DNA of 64,000 bases from Nicotiana tabacum (taxonomy: Eukaryota > Streptophyta > Magnoliopsida > Solanales > Solanaceae), in NCBI RefSeq assembly GCF_000715075.1, contig NC_134101.1, positions 196,870,103 through 196,934,102 on the forward strand. The letters are read 5' to 3'. The position numbers and the translations under genes are program-made. Shown one piece after another: positions 1-10,246 of this stretch. The first letter of the stretch is position 1. Every line of letters starts with the position of its first letter. The notes beneath the pieces are model-generated. The model saw nothing but the letters and a program-made list of their open reading frames with translations. It searched no databases and had not been told where the DNA came from.

Positions 1-408
1 TTTGGAATGAGGCTTTATTTGATAAGAGGCTTATAATCGATATTCGGTTGTTTTGAGCAACTGTTGTGTTGGAAGTTATCGCTACGAGTGTTTGAGTTAT
101 GTGGTATATCACGAAATTGCATCTGAGGTTACAGGTGTGGGTTGTTACAGCTGGTTCGGGCTTATTCAGAGGATAGATGTGAGATTCTGATCTTGTAGAT
201 AATTTCAGAAGTGGAAATGTGGTTTAAGGTTTATGGGCTAGTTTGGATTGCGAAATTTCAGTTACATTGTGTTATCGGACCTATATGAGATAGGGTGATG
301 TGGTATTACCCCTGGGTATGTGCATGGCAAAGTTACACAGTGATTTGATAGTTTTCGGAAAAAATCTCGGCACGTTCGAGGACGAACGTTTGTTTATGAG
401 GGGGAGGA
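1..408 (+). mobile_element. 3' untranslated end of a Tekay-type Ty3/gypsy element (element A)
   Basis: This is the internal non-coding tail of an LTR retrotransposon whose coding part lies left of the window. I see no open pol domain here. It is identified by its end: the text around 373-389 (cacgttcgaggacgaacg) followed by a purine tract and an LTR starting TGTAACGACC is the usual 3' arrangement of plant Tekay/Del chromoviruses. A similar phrase (ttcgaggacgaatg) precedes the polypurine tract of the complete Tekay element at 10247-20846. Confidence 0.75.
398..408 (+). other. Polypurine tract of element A
   Basis: GAGGGGGAGGA lies directly before the LTR start at 409. It is the expected primer site for plus-strand DNA synthesis, and it fixes the orientation and the LTR boundary. 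Confidence 0.85.
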
Positions 409-1080
409 TGTAACGACCTGGCCGGTCGTTTCATGAGTTACCACTTTGTTTCCCCCATTTCTGCTTTGTATTGTCTTGTTCAACTGTATTATGTGTTATC
501 GGGATGGTTGGTTCGGGTTCGGAGAGATTTTGGTAAGGTTTGAGACACATAGTCTCTTCTAAGTAAGCTTAAGTTGGAAAAGTCAACTGGATGTTGACTT
601 ATGTGAGAAAAGGCTCAGATGTGAATTTTGATGGTTTGGATAGCTTTGGGAGGTGATTTGGGACTTAGGAGCATGATCGGAATGTGTTTTGGAGGTCCGA
701 AGTAGATTTAGGCTTGAATTGGCGAAATTAAAATTTTGGCGTTTTCCGGTTAGAAGGTAAGATTTTGATATAGGGGTCGGAATGGAATTACGGAAATTGG
801 AGTAGTTCCATTGTGTCATTTGTGACGTGTGTGCAAAACTTCAGGTCATTCGGAATTTATTTGAATTCTTAGGCTTGAATCCGATGTCAATTTGGTGTTT
901 TGATGTTGTTTTGAGCGTTCCGAAGGTTGGAACAAGTTTAAATGAGGTTATGGGATATGTTGGCATGTTTGGTTGAGATCCCAAGGGCCTCGGGTGAGTT
1001 TCGGGTGGTTAAACGGATCATTTCATGTTGGAAAAGGTTATAGAAAAACTGTTGTTGGTGTTGCAGGCATTTGGCCTTTG

Positions 1081-1352
1081 CGTTCGCGATGGATGTCCCG
1101 CGTTCGTGAAGGGTTGGGTCCAGTACTCATCGCGTTCGCGATGGTTATGCCGCGTTCGCATAGAGTAATAGTGAGCAGGTGGGATCCTGGAGAATTGTGT
1201 TTCGCGTTCGCGAGCTGGTCGTCGTGTTCATGATGCATTGAAGAGCTAAGGCTTCGTGTTCACGTACAGTGTGTTGCGTTAGCGATGAAAGAATAAGTGG
1301 TCAATAGAAGTTTGTGCCTCGCGAATGCGAGGCATTGACCGCGTTCGCGAAG
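1081..1352 (+). repeat. CpG-rich palindrome cluster in LTR of element A
   Basis: At least six degenerate copies of CGCGTTCGCGA (near 1081, 1098, 1129, 1151, 1201 and 1339) stand out in otherwise AT-rich LTR sequence. The core is nearly self-complementary. The cluster lies 672-943 bp after the LTR start. Function is unknown. Confidence 0.7.
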
Positions 1353-2581
1353 AAGAGATTTTAAGTGCTGGCAGAATGTTTAAAAGACCATTTCCGCGAT
1401 TTTGGGTCTAAGTTTCACCATTGTTGAGTGATTTTGGAGCTTTTTTAGGAGGATTGAAGAGGGAATCAAGAGGAAACACTTGAAGGTAAGATTTATGGAC
1501 TTAATACTTGATCCTATGTTGATTCTTACTTTTTTAAACATGAAATTAGTGGGATTTAAAGCCTAAAATTTGGGGAATTAGGACTTGAAATTTGAGAGTG
1601 TAAATTGGGGATTTGAGGGGCCATTTGAGGTCCGATTTTAATGTTCTTGGTGTGTATAGACTTGTGGGAGAATGAGGAATCTATTGATGTAATTCTTATC
1701 GGATTCCGAGACGTGGGCTCGGGGCGGGGTTTGGCCAATTTCGAGATTTTTGATGTAAATTGGTTATTTTCGAGTGGGCGTTGTTCCTATAGCATATTTT
1801 GATGATATAAATCTGTTTTTGGATAGATTTTGAGCATCCGGAGGCTGATTCAAGGGGCAAAGGCATCGCGGGCTAGAGTTTGGACCGGATAGAGGTAAGT
1901 AATGATTGTAAATGTTTGTCCTGGTGGTATGAAACCGCATATTTCACATCATTGTGCTACTTTGAGGTGATGCACATGCTAGATGACAAGTGTAGGGTCG
2001 TGCATCGTTGGGGATTGTGACTTAGTCCGTCCCGTATGACTATTAAGTCGCGTATTTGATTAAAACTTGTTTGATATCATTGTGTTTTGGAAAGTATTAT
2101 CATGTTTTGGGCTGAATGCCATATTTGGGCCTCGTGCCAATTGTTTTGGACCCTTAGGGGATTTTTACTACTATTCCTCACTATTTTGACTTCATATTTG
2201 TAGTCAGTCATGCTGTATTCTACTGTTTTTATAACTCAACCATATTTACTCCGTTTTGGTATTTTAAATGATATTTTGGGTTGAACATCATATTTTACTA
2301 TTGCCCGAGCGGCTTGAGAGATTTTTGACTGAGTGAGGCCGAGGGCCTGTGTTGTGAGGATATTATGGGATTGGGATGTGCGCCGCAGAAGTGTGGTACT
2401 GATTCATGATTATGAGGCCGAGGGCCTGATTTGTTATGCCACAAGGTGGCTTGTTATGAGGCCGAGGGCTTGTTTGATTATGCCACGAGAGGGATTGTTA
2501 TAGCGCTTGGGCTGTAGGAGCCCCTCCGGAGTCTGCACACCCCCAGTGAGCGCAGGTACCCATTGTGAGTGATATGATGTA

Positions 2582-2790
2582 GCCCGAGGGGCTGTTGTTG
2601 TTTCATATTATTGCTCGAGGGGCTGTTCTTGATCCATGTTTTGTCCGAGGGGCGGTTCTTGATTCATGTTATGCCCAAAGGGCTGATTACAATTGATTAT
2701 GAGGTAGCCCAAGGGGCTGGTTCTGTTGATATTATGCCTGATGGGTTGTTTATGGTACATGTTTTGCCCAAGGGGTTGTTTACGTTTTCC
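2582..2790 (+). repeat. About 30-bp tandem repeat in LTR of element A
   Basis: About seven copies of a unit containing GCCCGAGGGGCTG start near 2582, 2612, 2642, 2672, 2707, 2737 and 2766. Related gaggccgagggcctg motifs lie just upstream (about 2335-2470). The array ends about 600 bp before the LTR 3' end. Confidence 0.8.
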
Positions 2791-3397
2791 ATCTTTTTTA
2801 CTCACTGTTTTATCACTCGTTTGAAACTATTGAAAGTTGTTTTCAAAAGGTTTTACCGAAACTGAGCTTGATTTACGGAGTAAATAATTTCTGTACTGTT
2901 TTGGAAACGTACTGCATTTGGTGTAGTGTTATGACGTGGTTCACATGTTTTCCTACTGCTCAATTTTCATTTACTTTTATTACTTACTGAGTTGGTGTAC
3001 TCACGTTACTCCCTGCACCTTATGTGCAGATTCAGGTGATTTCTGAACCCGGTAGCGGGTTTGCTCAGTGGCAGAGTCACCGGAGTTAGCAAGGTAGTTG
3101 TCCGACGTTCGCAACACTGCTTTTCCCCCTCTTGTCTTCCTTAGATTGTATTTAGTACATTTTTAGACTCTTCGTTGTATTCAGACCTTAGTAGATGCTC
3201 GTGACTTGTGACACCTCGATATTGGGCTTGTGTATTTATTCTGCACTGTTCAATTAGACTTACATTATGAGATATTTGGATTAATTAAAAGCTTAAAAAG
3301 GATTTATATTGATTAATGGTTAATTTGGGAGTTGTGCCAGCTGGCCTAGTTTCACGATAGGCGTCATCACGACCGGGTCGGTTTTAGGGTCGTGACA

Positions 3398-6300
3398 CCA
3401 ACAACAATAAGTTCGAAAATATTAGCGGAAGCATTAATCATTAAAGAAAAACTATTCGAAATATAAGAAAATCCCAAAGTGATACAATCCAACCCAAAAC
3501 TAAGGTGTCACTAAGTACATGAGCGTCTAGATAAGAAAATATAGTCTACTACAGTGTCTAAAGATATAAACTGAAGGTACGACAAAGATAAAGAAGGAGA
3601 GTCAAGGCCTGTGAATGCCATGCAGCTACCTCGATAATTTCCAAACTCTGGAACTTCGATCAGCAACCGCCGCTACGACCAGTATCGCCTGGATCTGTAC
3701 ACGAGGTGCAAGGGGTAACATGAGTACACCAACTTAGTAAGTAACAAGTCCAAACTTTGGACTGAAAGGTAGTGACAAACTCAACCTCACCAAGTATAAC
3801 AGAAATAAATGTGCAGAAACGTAGGCATGCTTTCAAGTCAAATATACATAACAGAAATAAATATGCAGAAATTTAGGCATGCTTTCAAGTCAAATAAACA
3901 GTTTCAAATGGTAAAGGAAATATAGATCTGAACAGTGTAAGGTATACAACTCGGTTGTCTCCATATGCCAATGCACAGACTGTATGAAATGCACCATGTG
4001 TTCTCACTCTCAAGCGCTCAACCACTCGATATTGTATATGCCACTCGGCCCAGGTAAATCCATACCGGAACATATGCAACACTGGAAGTAAGTCACCCAA
4101 TACTGAGGAAAAAAGGGCAATCCAACCCCGTGGAGAAATCCATCTCCAGGTATCAAGTACTTCGGACAAATCCATGTCCAGGGAAATTCATCCCTCAATA
4201 ATATCATCCGCGCTCACTAGGGGTGTGTTACAGACTCTGGAGGGGTTCCTGCAGCCAAAACACTATTATAATCATCAATATAACCCTGCGGCGTGTAGTC
4301 TGATCCCATAATTGTCACTCATAACTAGGCTCTCGGCCTCAATCAGTCATCAACCTCTCCAGTCTCACCATGGGCTCACAATGTCATAAAAACAACCCGG
4401 GACAATTATATGATGAATCAATAAATAACTGAGATTGAGATATGATATAAAAATGCATGATCATGACTGAGTATGGAATATTAAATGAAAACTAGTGAGA
4501 TAACAGCAAGAAACGACCGCTAAGGGGCCAAATAATACCGGCACAAATCCTAAACATGATATCTAGCATGATTTACAGCTCAACTACTTTATCACATGAA
4601 GAAAACATAGATATCAATAGGATGGAGTCACGAAACGGTGCCATGGAATCATCCAGGTCACAATTCTCATGGTGCACGCCCATCACTTAGCATGTGTGTC
4701 ACCTTAATACTAATCACATAACACATAGCTCGGGGTTTCGAACTCTCATTACCAAGTTTGGAAGCGTTATTTACCTCAATTCAAGTAAAATCTTACTTCG
4801 CGATGCCTTTGCCTCTCAAATCGGCCTCCAAACAACCTGAATCTAGCCACAAGCAATACTATACAATCATTATAGGCTAAAGGGATCAATTCCACAAGAA
4901 AATTACCAAAGAGTCAAAATCAGAAATTGACTCAACCCCAACCTCCCCCCCCCCCGGCCTACATCTTGGAATCCGACAAAGGTCAAAAAACCTGAAAGCC
5001 CATTAACTCACGAGTCCAACCATACTAAATTTATCAAAATCCAACACCATTTGGTCATCCAAAACCCCAAAACTCACTCTCCAATTCTCAAGCCTTAACT
5101 CCCAAATTTCACCTCAAAATTCACCACCTAGGTGTAAAATTACATGGAAAAATATCATTGCCAAAGATAATTAGGTTCAAGGACTTACCTCAGTGATAAT
5201 CTCGAATTCCCTTGGAAAATCTCTTCAAAATCCCCCAAAGTCGGAGTTCGAAGATGTGAAAATGGGAAAAAATCCCGAAGTCCTCTATTTATACTTTTTG
5301 TCCAGCAAAACCGCACATGCGGTCCTTTATCCGCACCTGCGGAGCCACTTCTGCGGTTAGAACTCCACTTTTGCGGAAACTCACTTAAAACACTAGCCCC
5401 GCACCTGCGTCCCAGGCCTCGCACCTGCGCTCACCCCTCCGCTTCTGCGGAAATAGCCAAGATCTCCTCATCCGCATCTGCGGGCTCGTAGATGCGCACC
5501 TTTTCTCACACATGCATTCCCCAAGCCAACACTAAACTTTGTATCCGCGCCTCCCCGTCGCGCTTGCGATCGTCGCACCTACGGCAATATCCTTGCAGGT
5601 GCGATTACACCAGCAATAGCCAACTTCAGCAAAACTTCAAACTCCAAACTTGTTCCGTTAATCACCTGAAATCAACCTGAGGCCCTTAGGGCCTCAACCA
5701 ATCCTACCAACATGTCATATAACCCCACATGAACTTAGTAGAACCTTCAAACCACTCAAAACAACATTAAAACAAAAAATTATCCCCTGATTCAAGCCTA
5801 AGAAATTCTAAACTTTCAAATTCCGCAAACGACGCCGAAACCTATCAAACCACCTCCGAATGACCTCAAATTTTACACACAAGTCAAAAATGACACCACA
5901 AACCTACTCCAACTCCCAAAAATCTGATCCGACACTGATATCAGAATTTCCACTGCCAGCCAAAATCGTCAAAATTCTAATTTTTGCCAATTTAAGCCTA
6001 ATTCTACCACGGACCTCCAAATCATATTCCGGGCATGATACCAAGTTTAAAATCACCTAACGGAGCTAATGGAACCATCAAAATTCAAATCCGGGGTCAT
6101 TTACACATAAGTCAATATCCGATCAAGTTTTCCAACTTATACTTTCAATTAGGAGACTAAGTGTCTCAATTCCCTTCGAAACCACTTCGGACCTGAACCA
6201 ACTAGCCCGGTATATCATAATATAGCTGAAGAACACAAAAAGAATTAGAAAATGGGGGAATAGGGCTATAACTCTCGCTATGACTGGTCGGGTCGTTACA
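3398..6300 (-). mobile_element. Partial LTR of a second Tekay-type family, minus strand
   Basis: On the minus strand an LTR starts TGTAACGACCCGACCAG at 6300 and runs leftward until it meets the end of element A at 3397/3398. The expected terminal TGTCACGACC-like end is absent; by comparison with the minus-strand LTR at 27678-30467, roughly 90 bp of the 3' terminus seems missing. No pol sequence follows it at 6301, so it is a solo or truncated LTR. It has its own CpG cluster (5311-5590) and a short array of aaatccat units (about 4050-4205). Confidence 0.65.
5311..5590 (-). repeat. CpG/CHG palindrome cluster in the minus-strand LTR
   Basis: Repeated imperfect palindromes of the type CCGCACCTGCGG occur near 5311, 5331, 5399, 5419, 5438 and 5470, and a CGCG-rich stretch follows to about 5590. 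The cluster is 710-990 bp from the LTR start (6300, read on the minus strand). The motif differs from that of element A but the position is the same. Confidence 0.7.
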
Positions 6301-6302
6301 TT

Positions 6303-6419
6303 TTCCCCAATCTTTGGTCTCCTGAGCCTTCCCCATGTGCTAATCCTTCTCGTCGTTATCCTTCGAACCATGTCGATGATGAAGGTTCTAGTAGTGAAGA
6401 TGGAGATGATGCAATATAA
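6303..6419 (+). pseudogene. C-terminal tail of an unidentified protein, acidic/Ser-rich end
   Basis: An open frame enters from the LTR boundary and ends at TAA 6417-6419 with an acidic end, DDEGSSSEDGDDAI. It is only 38 codons long. Its position upstream of the CACTA subterminal repeats suggests the last exon of the transposon's own gene, but no domain is recognisable and it could equally be a captured or host fragment. Confidence 0.3.
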
Positions 6420-6779
6420 CACACTCATTGAATGGTGTGTATTGTTAAACAAAGTCTTGAACTTGTGAATATTTAGTTGGGAATAGTTTTGAATGATGAT
6501 TGTATTGTTGATATTATTTTGTTATTGATCATTTGCATAGTTGTTGTTGTAGTTGGCTTTGTTGTTGTTATTAGCGGCATTGTTGTGGCTGTGGTTGTTA
6601 TTAGCGTTGTTGTTGATTAATTGTTATTGTTGGTTAATTGTTGTTGTTGTTGTTGTTAGTTAATTGTTGTTGTTGTTAGTTAATTATGGTTGAATGGCAG
6701 CAATATAATGTTGCCATTATAGGATGGATGTTGGTTGTAATTGGAAGGTGATGTAGCTTAAAAGCAAGCATATTCTGCC

Positions 6780-7250
6780 CGGTTTTTATCCAGAAAATCG
6801 ATCGAAATCGGTCGGAAATATCTTCTTTTTTTTAGAAATTCAAAATTTCCGACCGAATTCGGTCGGAAATTTCAAATGAGATCTCCAGATTTTTTGAAAT
6901 TTCTAACCAAAGTCGGTCGGAAATTTTGAATTTATATTTATTTATTTAAATAAATTAACAATTTATTACAATTTACAAATAATTATATATTTAAAATTCT
7001 GACAGATTTCAGTAGGTATTTGAAAAATACAAAAAAATTAATTAATACGATCTATTTCGGTCGGTATATGTAGTTTGACTGATTTGAATGTCAGTCAACG
7101 CATTCAACTAACCGACCGTTTTCGGTCGGAAAATTTTGACCGATTTCGGTCACAAGACCTTAGTGACCATTATTTTCTGACTAATTAAAAGCGGTCGGAA
7201 ATCGGTCGTTTTTTCTCAAATTTCGACCGATTTTGGTTGGTTTTCCTGGA
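6780..7250 (+). repeat. CACTA subterminal repeat array (CGGTCGG motifs)
   Basis: Copies of the self-complementary motif CCGACCGAATTCGGTCGG and half-sites CGGTCGGAAAT lie near 6798, 6851, 6913, 7046, 7111, 7143, 7190 and 7215. Such arrays bind the element-encoded DNA-binding transposase in other CACTA elements. That role is inferred here. Confidence 0.75.
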
Positions 7251-7276
7251 CGAAATTAGCCAATTTTTTAGTAGTG

Positions 7277-7447
7277 AGTTTCCTCAAAGAAAAGAAGTTT
7301 ACAAGATTATAATTGATAAAATCTTACCTAAGATTAACAGTGTCTCAAGATAGATTAAATTTGTTGGTTATATTATCAATTGTAAAGGAATTATTAGAGA
7401 AAATGGATTATAAAAAATTATTAATAATTTTTTTAAGAACTTTTTAG
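7277..7447 (+). pseudogene. hAT-dimerisation domain remnant (hAT/TTF-type transposase-derived)
   Basis: The frame that includes LIKSYLRLTVSQDRLN followed by IVKELLEKMDYKKL resembles the C-terminal hAT dimerisation domain of plant TTF-type zinc-finger/hAT proteins, where a Ser-Gln-(Asp/Glu)-Arg-Leu core and a closing Glu-Lys-hydrophobic-Asp motif are typical. An in-frame TAA at 7310-7312 breaks it, and it ends at TAG 7445-7447. It begins exactly where the CACTA element ends, so the CACTA probably inserted into this gene. Only the last 50 or so codons are visible. Family assignment is by pattern memory. Confidence 0.6.
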
Positions 7448-8821
7448 GGCTCACATTAAACTTGGGTTTTAGACCACACATATATTTGAGCCATCTGTGA
7501 TTAATGTTAATTTTTCTTCACTCCTTTTTTACTCTAGGATGCTCTCTACTAGTAAATTATAACGTATAGGTTATTTCAATCTGTTCGTGCATGAAAAGAG
7601 CATTAATTGAATATGGCTAATAGCATTTCAATCTGCAAATAGAAATTCAAGTGAAAAAAATTAAGAAAAGAGATAAATGAAAATGATAAGTGCAAGTATA
7701 TTGATGCAGTAACTCAGTAAAATAATTTGAAAAGTGAAGAAAATGAGCAAAAACTTTATTTAAAGTCATTGAAGCTTGCTTAACTGAGTTTGAAAATTCG
7801 AATTTTCAAAATTAAAATTTATTACGAGTGGGTATTGTTGAAATAGATTAGGTACATCTCAAGGAGTTTGAAATTCAATTTTGGGACAAATTTGTAGATA
7901 TTTTAGGTGGTTTGAAGTCAAATTTGACCAAAATTGTAGTAAAAGACGAACATAAAAGAAGATGAGATGTATATCACACGGTACATTTTCAGTGTATCAC
8001 TTATGTATCATATATGTATCCTCTATGTATCTTTTATATATTCATGTATACCTATATATGAGATACATGTGTGATACAAATGTCGCAGTGGAACTTTTTA
8101 AACTCGAATTTAACTATGAATTTTGATCCCAAATTAGTCCAAATTACCTTCAATCTTCCTCAAGTTTTATATATTGCTTCATCTATTTATTTTCAACGAA
8201 TTCCAATCATACTCATTCAAAAAAAAACCTTTTTTGCCTAGTTTTTTTAAATATTGTATATCATTGGTAATAAATTTTGATTCCAAATAGTCCAATTCAC
8301 CTTTAGTCCTCCTTAAATTTTGTATACTGTCTTATTTATGCATTTTCAACGAACTCTAACAATACTTTTTTTTGGGGGGGGGGGGGAATTGTATATATTT
8401 TTTGAAAATCGTACATCATTAGTATTTTTTTATTCTATTTTTGGTAGCATCACTAAAATAGCTAACGTTGGTGAGTAGTGTCTTTTCATAATACATCTAT
8501 TTAGTTTTCCTAAAAGGAAATGGTCTCACACATGAATAAGTTGGCTTAAAGACAGAACTGGTTGATTTGCCCCATGCATTTGACATATATGTGACGTCTA
8601 ATCCAGATCTAATTTTGCTAAATATATTTTTTATATTTTTGGCTCACCAGAATTTGTCCAGATATATGAATATTTGGAGCTTATCAAAAATATGTCCAGA
8701 TACATGCTTACTAGAATATGCTGGATTTAATTCTTGTAATAGGTGATTTTTTTCTATAATAGCTACAGATTAACTCTTATAACTACTCTGGTTTAAATTC
8801 TTTTTCTATAGTAGCCCAGCA
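7448..8821. other. AT-rich stretch without recognisable gene
   Basis: No coding signal. It holds a short degenerate array of atgtatc units (about 7970-8070), a T8-G13 homopolymer junction (8366-8386) and otherwise unique-looking AT-rich DNA. At 8822 the sequence switches abruptly to minus-strand Tat reverse transcriptase. Confidence 0.5.
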
Positions 8822-9480
8822 GCTTGGCTTGATAGATACCGCTTCAGGTTTTTTAGAGCCTGTTGGCATTCCGAAATCCATTCGAAGTTCTTCTTTCTTC
8901 TTCTTCTTCAGAAGTGAGAAAAAGTGATGGCATTTCTCCGAACACCGAGAAATGAACCTACTTAGAGCGACCAGTCTTCCTGTTAGTCTTTGGACTTCTT
9001 TCACGTTTGTTAGCTGGTCTGGGATGTCCTTGATGGCTTTAATATTGCGGGGATTGACTTCGATCCCTCTTTGTGACACCAGAAAACTCAAAAACTTATC
9101 GGAGCTGGCTTCGAACACACACTTTTCAAGGTTAAGCTTCATGTTGTGCTTTCTTAGCATGTCGAAGGTTTCTTGGAGGTTTTTCAAATTGTCCCTTGCG
9201 TTCAAAGACTTAACCAGTATATTATCTATGTAAACTTCCATTATTTTCCCTATTTTCTTTTCGAACATTTTGTTCATGAGCCTCTAATAATTGACTACGG
9301 CGTTTTTAAGCCCGAAGGACATCACATTGTACAAATATGTGCCAAAGTTTGTTATGAATGAAGCTTTTTCCTGATCCTCTAGGTTCATCTTGATTTGGTT
9401 GTATCCGAAATAAACATCAAGGAAACTCATCAACTCGTGTCCAGTCGTTGCATCAATCATTTTATCAATGTTTGGCTATG
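8822..9480 (-). pseudogene. Reverse transcriptase fragment of Tat/Ogre-type element
   Basis: Minus-strand reading includes FLDVYFGYNQIKM and the fingers/palm block ahead of MEVYIDNILVKS, then KCVFEASSDKFL and LTNVKEVQRLTGRL. These are typical of the RT of Tat/Ogre-lineage gypsy elements. The catalytic YIDD box reads YIDN (about 9225-9236), so one metal-binding aspartate is gone. The frame is broken by stops, for example in the NYQR region near 9283, and by a frameshift near 8890. RT ends abruptly at 8822; connection/RNase H and integrase are missing from the window. Confidence 0.85.
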
Positions 9481-10020
9481 GGAATGATTTGGGCACACCT
9501 TATTCAAACCTTATACTCCCCCGGATTGAACCGACATCGAGCAATCGAGTTACCTCTTCTTTAACAACTATTTCTGACCTCGGCAATTGGGCGATTGTTT
9601 TGCCTTACTGACAGGATGCTGGGGTCCAGGCCTAGCTTGTGCACGACCACCTCTAGCGGGATACCTATCATACCCACGTGCGACCATGAAAAACAATCAA
9701 CCTTATTTTTAAGAAATTCTATAAATCCTAACCAAAGCTCAGGTTTACTCCTGTCCCCGAGTGGAACTTCCTATCTAGAAACTTTTCGATCAATGACACT
9801 TGTTCGAGTTCTTCTGCCATTGATTTGGTCGCGTCTGTTTCTTCTGGTACCTAGAAATACCTTGGTACCTAGTGGATTCCGACGGCTCCTCCCCTTTTGT
9901 CGTCTTCATTTGTTTCGGGAGCAAGCGTAGGTTCCTGTAATTGCTATGCCGCATGTTCATTCCCTTTATTGTTGGAAACCGAGACCGCGCTCATCTCCCT
10001 TGCCGTAGCTTGATATCCTC
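9481..10020 (-). pseudogene. Decayed protease-RT linker of the Tat/Ogre-type element
   Basis: This minus-strand stretch connects the protease (10021 onward) to the RT core. Small blocks are recognisable, such as the EEVTRLLDVGSI-like text near 9530-9560 where the RT N-terminal region should begin, but no long frame survives. I treat it as the degraded middle of the polyprotein. Confidence 0.55.
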
Positions 10021-10246
10021 TTATTTGTTTGATTCCATTGGAGTTGGGAATTTCAGAAGTTGATGATATGTTGATGGCACGATCTTCATCTTATGTAGCC
10101 ATGGTCTGCCAAGAATTATGTTGTAGCCCATGTCGCCATCTACTACTTCAAACAAGGTAGTCTTCATTACCCCTTCGATGTTCGTGGGTAGGAGGATATC
10201 CTCTCGGGTTGTCACACTTTCTAAGTTGAACCCGACGAGGAGCTTT
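10021..10246 (-). pseudogene. Protease C-terminal half of the Tat/Ogre-type element
   Basis: Minus-strand reading TTREDILLPTNIEGV followed by YNIILGRPWLHKM is the C-terminal half of a retroviral-type aspartic protease; the ILGRPWLH block is characteristic. The reading is cut at 10246/10247 by the Tekay element and continues in sense at 20847 with the N-terminal half. The GCTTT at 10242-10246 is one copy of that element's target-site duplication. Confidence 0.85.
10242..10246 (+). repeat. Target-site duplication GCTTT (left copy)
   Basis: GCTTT precedes the TG of the 5' LTR and is repeated exactly at 20847-20851 after the CA of the 3' LTR. This is a normal 5 bp integrase footprint. Confidence 0.95.

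Larger units (their letters stand above)
409..3397 (+). mobile_element. 3' LTR of Tekay-type element A
   Basis: A 2,989 bp LTR bounded by TG (TGTAACGACC at 409) and CA (GTCGTGACA ending 3397). The start and end match the consensus ends of plant Tekay/Del LTRs. The partner 5' LTR is outside the window, so the target-site duplication cannot be checked. It contains a CpG-rich palindrome cluster (1081-1352) and a roughly 30 bp tandem array (2582-2790). The short open frames inside it have no recognisable domains. Confidence 0.8.
6301..7276 (+). mobile_element. 3' end of a CACTA (En/Spm-type) DNA transposon
   Basis: The segment ends at 7276 in an inverted CACTA terminus: read on the minus strand it begins CACTACTAAAAAATTGG. 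The preceding 500 bp is packed with subterminal repeats, at least seven copies of CGGTCGGAAAT or its complement (6780-7250), typical of CACTA transposase-binding arrays. The 5' half is not in the window because LTR sequence occupies everything to the left. A TTG-rich stretch (about 6530-6690) sits between the coding remnant and the subterminal repeats. Confidence 0.75.

Noticed and set aside
8366..8386. T8-G13 run as a G-quadruplex element, also the C11 run near 4945
   Set aside because: Single homopolymers, not four spaced G-tracts; probably slippage or sequencing uncertainty.
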